Positions 7,539-15,736 of a stretch of 39,806 nucleotides of DNA are shown here, one piece after another. The notes beneath the pieces were generated by a model, which was not told where the DNA came from, searched no databases, and was given only the letters and a program-made list of their open reading frames with translations. Within the stretch, counting starts at the first letter, position 1. Each line of letters starts with the position of its first letter. A program made the translations under genes and the position numbers. The stretch comes from Frankia nepalensis (GTDB taxonomy: Bacteria; Actinomycetota; Actinomycetes; Frankiales; Frankiaceae), in assembly GCF_016786325.1 (NCBI RefSeq), contig NZ_JADWYU010000102.1, positions 76,643 to 116,448 on the forward strand, read 5' to 3'.

Positions 7539-8519
7539 TCAGGGGCCGAAACGGCGGCCGTACTCGGACGGGGACAGGCCGGTCTCTCGCCGCATCAGGG
7601 CGCGCAGGGTGGCGGCGCTGCCCAGGCCGCTGCGGCGGGCGACGACCTCGACGCGGGACTCGCCCCGCTCGATCAGCCGGCAGGCCAGGGCGAGGCGCTC
7701 CCCGGTCAGCCAGGCCAGCGGGGTCGTGCCCAGCTGCGCGCGGAACCGGCGGTGCAGCGTCGCCGGGCTGACCGCGGCCCGCGCCGCGAGGTCCGCCACC
7801 GCGAGCGGCCGGTCGAGCCGCCGCTGCGCCCAGGCCAGAACGGGGGCGAGCGAGGTGTCCGGAACGTCGGGCACCGGGCGCTCGATGAACTGCCGCTGCC
7901 CGCCGTCCCGGTTCGCGGCGAACACCAGCCGCCGGCTGACCGCGTTCGCGATCTCGGCCCCGTGGTCGCGGCGGACGATGTGCAGCCCCAGGTCGAGGGC
8001 CGCCGCGCTGCCCGCCGCGGTGAGGATGTCGCCGTCGTCGACGAACAGCACGTCCTGTTCGAGCCGCACCGCCGGGAAACGGGCCCGGAAGGACGCCGCC
8101 CACATCCAGTGGGCCGTCGCCCGCCGACCGGTGAGCACCCCCGCCTCGGCGAGGGTGAACGCGCCGCTGCAGAACCCGACCAGCCGCGCGCCGCGCGCGT
8201 GCGCCCGCCGGACGGCGTCGAGCACCGCCGGGCGGCGGGGAACCTCGACGTCCGGCCGGTTCGGGACGATCAGGGTGTCCGCCGCGTCGGCCGCCGCGAG
8301 GCCGGCGACCCCGGTGAGGGTGAACAAGCCGTCCCGCATCCGCGTGCCCGGCTCCGGTGAGCAGAGGGAGAAGTCGTACAGGTCGCGGCCGAGCTCGGGA
8401 CGGCGCAGGCCGAAGACCTCGATGGCGCAGCTGAGCTCGAACGGGTTCGAGTTCTCGTCCACGATCACGACCACCCGGTGCGGCGCCGCCGGGCCCGGCT
8501 GCGAGGAACCTTGCGACAT
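7539..8519 (-). CDS. GlxA-like AraC family regulator (DJ-1/PfpI domain plus AraC HTH)
   Basis: A 326-residue protein. Residues about 15-185 form a DJ-1/PfpI (class I glutamine amidotransferase-like) domain with the elbow GFCSGAF and Cys117; residues about 220-326 form an AraC double HTH (LAVADLAARAAVSPATLHRR, TGLSPSEYGRRFG). In this family the first domain is usually a sensor rather than an enzyme. It is divergent from a cupin gene only 51 bp away, which it may control. The inducer is not deducible. Confidence 0.94.
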   Translation of the reverse strand: MSQGSSQPGPAAPHRVVVIVDENSNPFELSCAIEVFGLRRPELGRDLYDFSLCSPEPGTRMRDGLFTLTGVAGLAAADAADTLIVPNRPDVEVPRRPAVLDAVRRAHARGARLVGFCSGAFTLAEAGVLTGRRATAHWMWAASFRARFPAVRLEQDVLFVDDGDILTAAGSAAALDLGLHIVRRDHGAEIANAVSRRLVFAANRDGGQRQFIERPVPDVPDTSLAPVLAWAQRRLDRPLAVADLAARAAVSPATLHRRFRAQLGTTPLAWLTGERLALACRLIERGESRVEVVARRSGLGSAATLRALMRRETGLSPSEYGRRFGP

Positions 8520-8570
8520 GTGCGATTCCTAGCACTTCCGAGGGCCCCCGCGGGCCGGGACGATCCCCCC

Positions 8571-8966
8571 ATGGCCCGCGAACCCATCAGCCTCGACACC
8601 GCCCTGGCCTCGTTCGACGCGCTGTGGAGCCCACGCATCGTCACCCAGGTCAACGACTACGACGTCCGCGTCGCCAAGGTCGCCGGCGAGCACCTCTGGC
8701 ACGTCCACGACGACACCGACGAGTTCTTCCTCGTCCTCGCCGGGGAGCTGTACATCGACCTGCGCGAGCCGGCCGGGGAACGTACCGTCCGGCTGCCCCA
8801 GGGCGCGGTCTTCACCGTCCCGCGGCGCACCGAGCACCGGCCGTCGGCGCCCGCCGGCGCCTCGATCCTGCTGTTCGAGCCCACCGGCACCTCGACGGTC
8901 GGCGACCGCCACGACGAGATCCCCGACCACGTCGACGCCACCACCGGGCACCCCCTCGGCTCCTGA
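8571..8966 (+). CDS. cupin domain protein
   Basis: A 131-residue single-domain cupin. Metal-binding motif 1 is GEHLWHVHDDTDEFFLVLAG (two His and one Glu); motif 2 is LPQGAVFTVPRRTEHRP, ending in the last metal His. The ATG at 8571 places it 51 bp from the divergent GlxA-like regulator. Small cupins of this kind are oxygenases, isomerases or binding proteins; the substrate is unknown. Confidence 0.9.
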   Translation: MAREPISLDTALASFDALWSPRIVTQVNDYDVRVAKVAGEHLWHVHDDTDEFFLVLAGELYIDLREPAGERTVRLPQGAVFTVPRRTEHRPSAPAGASILLFEPTGTSTVGDRHDEIPDHVDATTGHPLGS

Positions 8967-9029
8967 CGACCGGCCCACGGGCCACCGTCACGATCGTCAT
9001 CTGACAGGACCCGCCTGATTCCTGCGGGC

Positions 9030-9057
9030 TTGACGTATGCCGATATCGGCATACGAT
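9030..9057 (+). promoter_or_regulatory. ArsR operator palindrome overlapping a leaderless promoter
   Basis: A perfect 22-bp palindrome spans 9034-9055 (arm CGTATGCCGAT). TTGACG (9030-9035) is a -35 and TACGAT (9052-9057) a -10 with a 16-nt spacer, so the palindrome fills the promoter spacer. Transcription would begin at about 9064-9065, at the ATG at 9065, giving a leaderless mRNA. The obvious binder is the ArsR protein encoded next (autoregulation, inference). Confidence 0.62.
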
Positions 9058-9064
9058 GGTGCCC

Positions 9065-9406
9065 ATGGCACGAGCAGCGACGACGTCGGACGTCTTCAAC
9101 GCGATCGCCGAGCCGCAGCGCAGGCAGATCCTGGTGCTGCTGCGGGCGGGTGAGCGGCCGGTGACCGAGTTGGCCCAGGAGCTGGGGATGACCCAGCCGG
9201 GGGCGTCCAAGCACCTGCGGGTGCTCCGGGAGGTCGGGCTGGTGCGGGACCGCAAGGCAGGCAAGCAGCGCCTGTACGGCCTTGACGCCCGCGGGCTGCG
9301 ACCGGTCCACGAGTGGACCGGCGGGTTCGAGCGGTTCTGGAACGAGAGCTTCGACCGGCTGGACGCCTACGTGCAGGACCTCAAGCAGACACGGCAGGAG
9401 GAATGA
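9065..9406 (+). CDS. ArsR family (winged-helix) transcriptional regulator
   Basis: A 113-residue repressor of the type encoded upstream of SRPBCC/AHSA1 genes. It opens with DVFNAIAEPQRRQILVLL; the winged helix includes VTELAQELGMTQPGASKHL and a C-terminal FERFWNESFDRLDAYVQ helix. It has no CxC metal site. The ATG at 9065 is preferred over the in-frame ATG at 9056, because 9056 lies inside the -10 element and the predicted transcript begins at about 9065. It leads a tight operon with the SRPBCC and reductase genes. Confidence 0.93.
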   Translation: MARAATTSDVFNAIAEPQRRQILVLLRAGERPVTELAQELGMTQPGASKHLRVLREVGLVRDRKAGKQRLYGLDARGLRPVHEWTGGFERFWNESFDRLDAYVQDLKQTRQEE

Positions 9407-9409
9407 CCG

Positions 9410-9916
9410 ATGGCGCAGGCAGGGCAACAAACGCGGGCGGAGCCGGCGACGGCCGACCGGGAGATCGTGATCTCCCGGGTCATCGACGCCCCACGGGAGC
9501 TGGTGTTCGAGGCGTTCACCGAGGTGCGGCACCTGTCGCGGTGGTGGGGACCGGAGGGGTTCACCACCACCACGCGGTCCTTCGAGTTCCGCGTCGGCGG
9601 GGAGTGGGACTTCGTGATGCACGGGCCGGACGGGACGGACTACCAGGAGTGGATCTCCTGGACCGAGATCACCCCGCCGGAGCGGATCGCGCTGCGCCAC
9701 GGTGAGTCCCGCGGCGACCCGAACGCCTTCGAGTCGGTCCTCACGTTCGCGCCCGACGGGGCGGCGACCCGGATCGAGATGCGCACGGTGTTCCCCACCA
9801 AGGAGCTGCGCGACGAGGCGGTCGAGAAGTACCACGCGATCGAGGGCGGCCAGCAGACCCTGGGCAACCTGGCTGCCTACGTCACCGAGACCGTTCGGAA
9901 GGAAGTTGAGGACTGA
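9410..9916 (+). CDS. SRPBCC/AHSA1 (START-like) domain protein
   Basis: A 168-residue hydrophobic-cavity protein. The family hallmarks are IVISRVIDAPRELVFEAFT, LSRWWGPEGFT, FRVGGEWDFVMHGPDG and a C-terminal GGQQTLGNLAAYV helix. An AGGAGGA overlapping the end of the ArsR gene gives a clear ribosome site. Its stop overlaps the next ATG (TGATG), so translation is coupled. The ArsR-AHSA1-DHFR-like set is a common actinobacterial module whose physiological role is not established. Confidence 0.94.
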   Translation: MAQAGQQTRAEPATADREIVISRVIDAPRELVFEAFTEVRHLSRWWGPEGFTTTTRSFEFRVGGEWDFVMHGPDGTDYQEWISWTEITPPERIALRHGESRGDPNAFESVLTFAPDGAATRIEMRTVFPTKELRDEAVEKYHAIEGGQQTLGNLAAYVTETVRKEVED

Positions 9917-10536
9917 TGGCCGGGAAGGTGTTCTTCAGCGTGTCGATGTCGCTGGACGGTTTCATCGCGCCCGAGTCCCTCGGGGACCTGATGGGGCAGC
10001 AGTGGATGGAACTGCAGCAGTGGGCCTTCCCGCTGCGGTTCTTCCGGGAGAACCTGAAGCTCGGCGAGGGCGGCGAGGAGGGCCGCGACAACGACATCGC
10101 GCGGGAGACGTTCGAGCGCACCGGCGCGAGCGTCATGGGCAAGCGCATGTTCGACGCCGGCGAGCAGATGTGGCCGGAGGATGCGCCGTTCCACACACCG
10201 GTCTTCGTCGTGACGCACGAGAAGCGTGACCCCTGGGAACGGCCGGGCGGGACCACCTTCCACTTCGTCAACGACGGCATCGAGACCGCGCTCGACCAGG
10301 CCCGCGAGGCCGCCGGCGACCGCGACGTCCGCATCGCGGGCGGCGGCGCGACGATCCTGGAATACGTGAACGCCGGCCTGATCGACGAGTTCACGATCGC
10401 GCTCGCACCCGTGCTGTTCGGCTCCGGAATCCGCCTGTTCGAGGGCGTGGACGCGGGCCGCGTGGCCCTGGAACCGGTCCGCGCGGAACCGACGCAGCGC
10501 GTGACCCACCTGACCTACGCGGTCCGGGAGCGGTAA
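9916..10536 (+). CDS. dihydrofolate reductase family protein (RibD C-terminal-like)
   Basis: A 206-residue protein of the RibD-C/DHFR-like reductase family: VFFSVSMSLDGFIA at the start, GASVMGKRMFD in the middle, and IAGGGATILEYVNAGLIDEF, then IALAPVLFGSGIRLFEG. These are NADPH-dependent reductase folds; most stand-alone members have no known substrate and should not be assumed to be true folate reductases. It is the last gene of the ArsR operon, overlapping the SRPBCC gene by one base. Confidence 0.94.
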   Translation: MAGKVFFSVSMSLDGFIAPESLGDLMGQQWMELQQWAFPLRFFRENLKLGEGGEEGRDNDIARETFERTGASVMGKRMFDAGEQMWPEDAPFHTPVFVVTHEKRDPWERPGGTTFHFVNDGIETALDQAREAAGDRDVRIAGGGATILEYVNAGLIDEFTIALAPVLFGSGIRLFEGVDAGRVALEPVRAEPTQRVTHLTYAVRER

Positions 10537-10543
10537 CCGGCTC

Positions 10544-10568
10544 GACCTCAGCGCTCCCCGCCGAGGTC
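10544..10568 (+). terminator. hairpin after the ArsR operon
   Basis: GACCTC (10544-10549) pairs with GAGGTC (10563-10568) over a 13-nt loop, 8 nt after the reductase stop. There is no T-tract. Confidence 0.35.
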
Positions 10569-10592
10569 AGCAGCACGGTGAGATCCTCCGAA

Positions 10593-10700
10593 GTCGGCCA
10601 GGAGGACGGGCAGCCAGGCAGACACCGAGGACTTCGCCATACGGTGATCGTCGCCAGTCTTTCTCGCGGGTTCAAGGCCCGCGAGCCGGCGAGAGCGAGG
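10593..10700 (-). pseudogene. 5' fragment of a copy of the hypothetical gene at 38,699-39,226
   Basis: These 108 bases align without gaps to 39110-39217 with eight differences by my count. Read on the minus strand they encode RRLAGLEPARKTGDDHRMAK and then SSVSAWLPVLLADF, matching the N-terminal part of the gene at 38,699-39,226. Homology stops at 10593. It ends 2 bp from the stop of the cyclo-ligase-like gene. It looks like the remnant of a duplicated or rearranged gene. Confidence 0.62.
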
Positions 10701-10701
10701 A

Positions 10702-11499
10702 TCAGGGCGAGCGCCGCTCGCGTGGCCGGAGCGCGGCCAGCAACGGGATCGCGGCGATCTTTTCCTCGGTCAGCTCGTCCCAGCGGACCGAGGCGGCCGT
10801 CCGCGCCGGCCGTCGGGAACGGCAGTCAAGCACCTCGGCCGGCGTGACGACCAGGTCCAGGCCGACGTCGTGCCCGAGCGTCGGGATGACGCCGGCCGCG
10901 CGGAGCTGCAGGTCATGGACCGTCGTCACGACGGCCGTGTCCGGTCCGACCAGGCCGGCCTCGCCGGCCAGCGCGAACTCCAGGTCCGCGAAGCCACCGC
11001 CCTTGCCGAGCCGGGCGCCGTCACGGCCGGCGGCGACACAGCCGGTGACGACGAGGTCCACGGCGGTCAGTTCCTCCACCGACACCCGGCGCGCCGACGC
11101 CGACGCGCCCTTGATCGAGGCGGCCCTGCGCGGGGTGTCGGCGAGGTGGTCCGGGTCGAGCACGAAGAACGGCGCCGGGTCGGCCAGCCTCGGCACCGCC
11201 ATGTAGACCAGCTTCCCGTCCTCCAGGGCGCGCTGGCGCACCGGCCACTGCGCGGCGTCGGGATTCGCCTTGACCGTGCGGGCACGCCGCCACTGCGGTG
11301 TCGCGCGCAGCCGCTCGGCGGCCCGTTCCGCGCCGACGAAGTTGGGGATGCGGCCCACGGCGCCGGGGAAGCGGGCCACCTTCGCGGCCACCATCGCCGA
11401 CCACACCTCGTCGCGCAGTGCCGCCTTCGCCGCGAGCACCTGCGCGGGGCCGCCCGCGTCGTGGTCGTGCCGCGGCGGCCGGCGAAACCCCGCCGTCAT
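10702..11499 (-). CDS. 5-formyltetrahydrofolate cyclo-ligase-like protein (MTHFS domain)
   Basis: A 265-residue protein with the MTHFS fold. The motif GARLGKGGGFADLEFAL matches the ATP/folate-binding GYGGGYYDR-type loop of the family, and AAKALRDE-type residues lie near the start. The length and Asp/Leu-rich middle fit the COG0212 'cyclo-ligase-like' branch rather than short FolD-linked enzymes, so the true substrate may differ from 5-formyl-THF. It starts with ATG at 11499 and is divergent from ung, with 133 bp between. Confidence 0.85.
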   Translation of the reverse strand: MTAGFRRPPRHDHDAGGPAQVLAAKAALRDEVWSAMVAAKVARFPGAVGRIPNFVGAERAAERLRATPQWRRARTVKANPDAAQWPVRQRALEDGKLVYMAVPRLADPAPFFVLDPDHLADTPRRAASIKGASASARRVSVEELTAVDLVVTGCVAAGRDGARLGKGGGFADLEFALAGEAGLVGPDTAVVTTVHDLQLRAAGVIPTLGHDVGLDLVVTPAEVLDCRSRRPARTAASVRWDELTEEKIAAIPLLAALRPRERRSP

Positions 11500-11632
11500 G
11501 CCAGGTCCTCGCCCCCGTGCCCGCGCCGTGTCATGCGGCCAGCATGCCGTGTGGTCCTGGACGCTTCGGGAGCGGGCCCGCCGCCGCGCCGCCCGGCCGG
11601 GTTGTCACAGCCGCCCAGTAGGGTGATCAACC

Positions 11633-12310
11633 ATGTCAGCGCAACCACTACCGGAACTCGTCGAACCAGGCTGGGCCGCGGCCCTGGAGCCGGTGGCCGA
11701 GCGGATCACGGCCATGGGTGACTTCCTGCGCGCGGAGATCGCGGACGGCCGCCGCTACCTTCCCGCCGGACCGAACGTCCTGCGGGCCTTCCAGCAGCCC
11801 TTCGACGAGGTACGGGTGCTGATCGTCGGGCAGGACCCCTACCCGGCACCGGGAATGGCCATCGGCTACAGCTTCGCCGTCGCCCCCGAGGTGAAGAACC
11901 TGCCCGGCAGCCTGGTGAACATCTTCCAGGAACTGCGCGCGGACCTCGACGTGCCCCAGCCCTCGAACGGCGACCTGACGCCGTGGACGCGCCAGGGTGT
12001 GCTGCTGCTCAACAGGGCGCTGACGACGGCGCCGGGCAAGCCCGGCTCGCACCGGGGCAAGGGCTGGGAGCAGATCACCGAGCAGGCGATCCGGGCCCTG
12101 GCCGCCCGGGGCAAGCCCCTGGTCGCGATCCTGTGGGGCGCCGACGCGCGCAGCCTGAAGCCCTTCCTCGACGGGACACCGACGATCGAGTCGGCCCACC
12201 CGTCGCCGCGCTCCGCGGACCGGGGCTTCTTCGGTTCCCGCCCGTTCAGCCGCGCCAACGACCTGCTCCTCCAGCAGGGTGCCCAGCCCGTCGACTGGCG
12301 CCTCCCGTAG
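11633..12310 (+). CDS. ung: uracil-DNA glycosylase, family 1
   Basis: A 225-residue base-excision repair enzyme that removes uracil from DNA. Motifs are in order: GQDPYP at 66-71 with catalytic Asp68, GYSFAV, LLLN at 124-127 with the uracil-reading Asn, and [21 protein letters not shown] at 189-209 with catalytic His189 and the minor-groove loop. Pro replaces the usual His after GQDPY. The length is typical. It stands alone, with a convergent gene beyond its 3' end. Confidence 0.97.
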   Translation: MSAQPLPELVEPGWAAALEPVAERITAMGDFLRAEIADGRRYLPAGPNVLRAFQQPFDEVRVLIVGQDPYPAPGMAIGYSFAVAPEVKNLPGSLVNIFQELRADLDVPQPSNGDLTPWTRQGVLLLNRALTTAPGKPGSHRGKGWEQITEQAIRALAARGKPLVAILWGADARSLKPFLDGTPTIESAHPSPRSADRGFFGSRPFSRANDLLLQQGAQPVDWRLP

Positions 12311-12377
12311 CCAGGACGGACCTTCGGGCGCCCGCTGGCCCGGCCGGCCGACGACGGATAGGCGGCGCCCTACCCGC

Positions 12378-12394
12378 CCTCGGCCGGCCCGAGG
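12378..12394 (+). terminator. hairpin downstream of ung
   Basis: CCTCGG (12378-12383) pairs with CCGAGG (12389-12394) around CCGGC, 68 nt after the ung stop in the convergent intergenic region. This is a weak assignment. Confidence 0.28.
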
Positions 12395-12477
12395 ACACCT
12401 TCCCGCCTCGGCCGGCACAGTACTGGCCTCCTTCTGGCAGGGGCCATGGCCACCAGTCACCAAACCTCGGGCGTTAC

Positions 12478-12507
12478 GGAGACCGAGACAAACCGTGGCG
12501 AGGTGAC
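12478..12507. repeat. solitary sequence resembling the transposon inverted repeat
   Basis: GGAGACCGAGACAAACCGTG (12478-12497) matches the outer 21 bp of the inverted repeats at 23053 and 29672 with two mismatches (counting the following G). No transposase lies beside it. It may be the scar of a lost or partial element; chance similarity cannot be excluded. Confidence 0.35.
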
Positions 12508-12514
12508 AGAGCGC

Positions 12515-13492
12515 CTACGGCTGGGTCCACTCGGTGGGACGGTCGACTCCTGGTGGCAAAGCGGTGTCCGCGTTTCCCTTGGCTTCTGCCACCTGTTCGG
12601 AGGTCACCACCGCGGGCCCGTGCCAGGGGCTCTCGCCGTCCAATCTGGCACCGGTGAGGTCCACGCCATGAAGGTTGGCGTGGGTGAGGTCCGTCCAGCA
12701 GAGGTCGGCTTCGGTCAGGTCCGCGTCCGCCAGCCAGACGCCAGTGAGGTTCGCCGAGTGCAGCCGGGCTCCGGAGAGGTTCGTTCCCAGGAGGGTGGAG
12801 CCCGCGAGGTTGGTCCTGCTCAGCCGCGCACCGGAGAGGTTGGCCCCATCGAGCCTGCTGGCGGGCAGGTGCGCATCGGCGAGATCCGCGCGTGGGATTC
12901 CTTCCCGCGTCGGCAGGCGTCCCAGCACGCTGAGCGCGGTCTGCACATCGGTCGCGGGTGGTCGATCCTGTGCGGGAATCGGCGGTGGGGGTGTCCCGGC
13001 CGGGTCCGACTCCGGTGGACGGGCGTGTTCGCGGACGAACGCGGACAGGACCTCGACGACGATGCGGTGGTCGGCCGGCGAGTCGACCGCGATGCGTTCG
13101 AGGGCGTACAGGCCGCCCAGGCGCACGTCGAGGGTGTCCGAGCCGAGCAGGCTGATCGCGGTCGCGTAGAACTCGCGCACGTGGGTGTTCGCGTTCGCCG
13201 CCCGCTCCCGCACGTCCGCGGCCTCGTTCGCGCGCTTCGTCTCGGCGTTCGCCTGCCGTGTCTCGTCCAATGCGATCAGGCCACCCGCCACCGCCGTCAA
13301 CGCCGCGGTCGCGGTGAGCAGCCCGCCCTGCAGCGTGGCCCGGGCTTCGGCGTCGCCGGCCGCCGGGTACATCCAGGCTGGCAGATGCCAGATCGCGACC
13401 ACCGCCGCGACCGCGCCCAGCCCCGCCAGCCCTGCCACCGTCAGCAGCCACCGCCGTCCAGAACGACGCGCGTCTCCTCTGTTATCGCTCAT
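12515..13492 (-). CDS. membrane-anchored pentapeptide-repeat protein
   Basis: A 325-residue protein. Two hydrophobic segments lie near the N-terminus (about 14-35 and 57-76), followed by a charged helical stretch (ALDETRQANAETKRANEAA) and a conserved middle with LLGSDTLDVRLGGLYALERIA. About 17 pentapeptide repeats of the A(D/N)LxG type occupy residues 200-288, forming a right-handed beta helix. This membrane plus pentapeptide layout is common in actinobacteria; the function is unknown. The ATG at 13492 is supported by the polar start before the first helix. Confidence 0.88.
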   Translation of the reverse strand: MSDNRGDARRSGRRWLLTVAGLAGLGAVAAVVAIWHLPAWMYPAAGDAEARATLQGGLLTATAALTAVAGGLIALDETRQANAETKRANEAADVRERAANANTHVREFYATAISLLGSDTLDVRLGGLYALERIAVDSPADHRIVVEVLSAFVREHARPPESDPAGTPPPPIPAQDRPPATDVQTALSVLGRLPTREGIPRADLADAHLPASRLDGANLSGARLSRTNLAGSTLLGTNLSGARLHSANLTGVWLADADLTEADLCWTDLTHANLHGVDLTGARLDGESPWHGPAVVTSEQVAEAKGNADTALPPGVDRPTEWTQP

Positions 13493-13557
13493 GAATGTGT
13501 GGCGGTCCTCGTGCTGGTGTGGCGTCGGCGGCCTTGATCATATCTCTGTGGTTCCGC

Positions 13558-13655
13558 ACGGAAATCGCGCGCACTGTCGCTTTCCTGCCAGTGACGAGGC
13601 CAGCTTCCTCCACGGCGTGATCTTCAACGTGGACGGCGGTCGCAGCGCCGTCTGA
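13558..13655 (+). pseudogene. C-terminal remnant of a short-chain dehydrogenase
   Basis: The bases encode EIARTVAFL and, after one missing base, SDEASFLHGVIFNVDGGRSAV and a stop. This is the classical SDR C-terminus (EIA..V.FLASDEASF..G....VDGG). Nothing upstream continues the fold, so only about 30 codons remain, with a one-base frameshift at about 13582. Confidence 0.62.
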
Positions 13656-13705
13656 CGGTTTGTAACCCGGGCCCGCTTCCTGCGTCTCGCAGTGGTGTGG
13701 GTGGA

Positions 13706-14536
13706 TCAGAAGGCGGTTCGGTCGAGCCAGGTGTCGAGTACCTTCGGATCGCCGGAGATCGCCAGCCGAGTATTGTCGGCGGATATCCGGCGCAGTGCCA
13801 GCAGATACAGATCGACCGCGGCACCGGAGACGGTCACCGTGGCCGCCGCGGGTACCCCGGTCCACGCGACGGTGCCGCCGCTACGAGTGACGGACCAGAT
13901 CGCGTCGCTGTCGGTCGCGGTCAATGTCAGGGTGTTCCCGTCCTCCAACGGTGTTTCGAACCAGGGCGATCCGATCGCGATCAGGTCCAGCAGTTCGGAC
14001 AGGCCGTCGGTGGCGATCGCGGGTGCCATGACCACCTCGCGGCCGAGCGCCAGCAGCGCGTCGGCGCGGTGCCCGGTGCTTTCGTGCAGCCGTCGCCGGA
14101 TCCACCATTCCGCCGGTCGCGGCACTCCGAACGGGGTCCACACCGGTACATCGGAACCGGTCGCGCCGACCGCGGTGATGATCTGGCGGGCGCTGTCGCG
14201 CAACCACTCGGCCGCGGCCTGCTGCTCGCGTGGCCGCCGCACGTCCGGGACCCCGGCGAAGTCGATGTTCTCGGTGCTCCGGCGGGTCACCAGCGTCGCG
14301 GTCCAGCGGTGCGCGCCGCCGACGTGGGCGACCAGAGTGGCCAGAGTCCAGCCCGGGCAGGTCGGGACGGGCGTGGTGGGATCGCAGTCGCGATAGAGAT
14401 CGGCCAGCAGATCGGTCTCGGTCAGCAGCGCCTCCCGCGCCGCCTCCGAATCCAGAGAAGTCACGATCTCGACGGTAGAAGGCCTGACCTTCACGGGCGA
14501 GGACTCGCTGATGGCGACGCTGCCGCTCTCGGCCAT
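13706..14536 (-). CDS. maleylpyruvate isomerase family mycothiol-dependent enzyme
   Basis: A 276-residue protein of the DinB/MDMPI group. The N-terminal bundle carries TPVPTCPGWTLATLVAHVGG, AHRW and later RRRLHESTGHRADALLAL, giving the His/Glu/His-type metal ligands of the family. The C-terminal domain is an MDMPI-C-like beta sheet ending in LYLLALRR. Such enzymes use mycothiol as thiol cofactor, which fits an actinobacterium; the actual substrate is unknown. The ATG at 14536 is given, but an internal GTG at 14464 is closer to where homology should begin. Neither has a strong ribosome site. Confidence 0.82.
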   Translation of the reverse strand: MAESGSVAISESSPVKVRPSTVEIVTSLDSEAAREALLTETDLLADLYRDCDPTTPVPTCPGWTLATLVAHVGGAHRWTATLVTRRSTENIDFAGVPDVRRPREQQAAAEWLRDSARQIITAVGATGSDVPVWTPFGVPRPAEWWIRRRLHESTGHRADALLALGREVVMAPAIATDGLSELLDLIAIGSPWFETPLEDGNTLTLTATDSDAIWSVTRSGGTVAWTGVPAAATVTVSGAAVDLYLLALRRISADNTRLAISGDPKVLDTWLDRTAF

Positions 14537-14577
14537 CGCTTACCAGGACTTCTCGTTCCACTGTTCCTTGGGTGCCG

Positions 14578-15186
14578 TTACCAGGCCCGGCCCTCCGGCA
14601 GGCGGTCCAGGCCGGGCGCGGAAAGGTGCAGGACCTGGTAGCGCTCGGTCGCCTCCTCGTCCGCGGTCGCGGAGTCCCACCACAGGACGAACCGAGCCAG
14701 CTGCCAGTGATGCGGGTCGAACGCCAGCGCGGCGGTGTGCACGTCGTCGCGGCGAGCAAACTCGCGAAGCTCGGCGAGCTCCCGTTCGATCCCCTCCGCC
14801 AGCTCCGGCCCGGCGGGATCCGGTCCGGAGCCGGGGGCCGCGATCGGGACGAGGCGACGCGAGGCCGCCCTGGGAAACGCCACACGACCGGGGCCCGCGT
14901 GGCAGGCGATGCCCGTCCAGTGCCGCACCACCGGACGCCCGAAATCCCGGACGATGTTGTGGAACCCGCCGTCGCCGACCAGGAACCGGGCCATCGCGCC
15001 GGCGTCGTTCCACAGGTAGAAGGGCGCGTACTGGTTGACCGGCGAGCCGTCGACCCCGCGTTCGCGGATGACGTACGCCTTCAGCCCCAGCCCGGCGCGG
15101 TCGTCGAGGAGATGGCCCCCCTTGGCCACCCGCCGGTGGATGATCGTCATGTCGTAGTCGGCGGGCAGGGTGAGCTCGTACTGCAT
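14578..15186 (-). CDS. DUF4865 family protein
   Basis: A 202-residue protein matching DUF4865: MQYELTLPADYDMTIIHRRV, GLGLKAYVIRERG, NQYAPFYLWND, FHNIVRDFGRPVVRHWTG. The family adopts an ABM-like (antibiotic monooxygenase-like) dimeric barrel by expectation, with no assigned reaction. The ATG at 15186 starts the homology; its ribosome site is poor. It follows the Nudix gene by 67 nt on the same strand. Confidence 0.83.
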   Translation of the reverse strand: MQYELTLPADYDMTIIHRRVAKGGHLLDDRAGLGLKAYVIRERGVDGSPVNQYAPFYLWNDAGAMARFLVGDGGFHNIVRDFGRPVVRHWTGIACHAGPGRVAFPRAASRRLVPIAAPGSGPDPAGPELAEGIERELAELREFARRDDVHTAALAFDPHHWQLARFVLWWDSATADEEATERYQVLHLSAPGLDRLPEGRAW

Positions 15187-15253
15187 GGCATACACGCGGG
15201 ATGCCGCCTTCCGCTGGAGGGGCAGGAGCGCCGACGGGCCGGTCCGAGACCGG

Positions 15254-15736
15254 TCAGGACCTGGCGGGCGCCGGGCCGGCCGCCCGATGGCGCAGGAACC
15301 TTTCCACGATCTCCCGGTCGAGGTCGTAGGACAGCAGGGCCGTGGCCGCGGCGGGTGGCAGCCAGCGCAGCTCGTCGACCTCCTCGTTCGGCGTGAACAC
15401 GCCCCCGGTCGCCCGCAGCGCCCAGTAGCGCACGACCTTGCCGGCCACGGCCCCGTGCCGGCGCACCTGGTAGGCCACGTCGCCGAGGGGCGCGCCGACC
15501 TCGACCTGAAGACCGGTCTCCTCGTCGACCTCCCGGACGGCCGCCGCCAGCCACGTCTCGCCGTCGTCGACCTTGCCCTTGGGCAGCGACCAGTCGTCAT
15601 ACCTGGGCCGGTGCACCAGCACGATCTCGGTGCCCCCACCCGCCGCCGGCCGCCACACGACCCCACCGGCCGCCCGCACCACGGCGCCGCCCACGGCGCC
15701 GACCGCGCCGACCTCGTCCGGTGCTGCCTCGCTCAT
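15254..15736 (-). CDS. Nudix hydrolase (MutT1-like)
   Basis: A 160-residue diphosphohydrolase. The Nudix box is complete: GKVDDGETWLAAAVREVDEE followed by TGL, preceded by the substrate-loop PRYDDWSLPKG. This combination is typical of actinobacterial MutT1-type enzymes, which hydrolyse 8-oxo-dGTP or dinucleoside polyphosphates; it lacks the C-terminal phosphatase domain of mycobacterial MutT1. The ATG at 15736 is fixed by GGAGGA 5 nt upstream, which discards a longer reading. Confidence 0.92.
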   Translation of the reverse strand: MSEAAPDEVGAVGAVGGAVVRAAGGVVWRPAAGGGTEIVLVHRPRYDDWSLPKGKVDDGETWLAAAVREVDEETGLQVEVGAPLGDVAYQVRRHGAVAGKVVRYWALRATGGVFTPNEEVDELRWLPPAAATALLSYDLDREIVERFLRHRAAGPAPARS

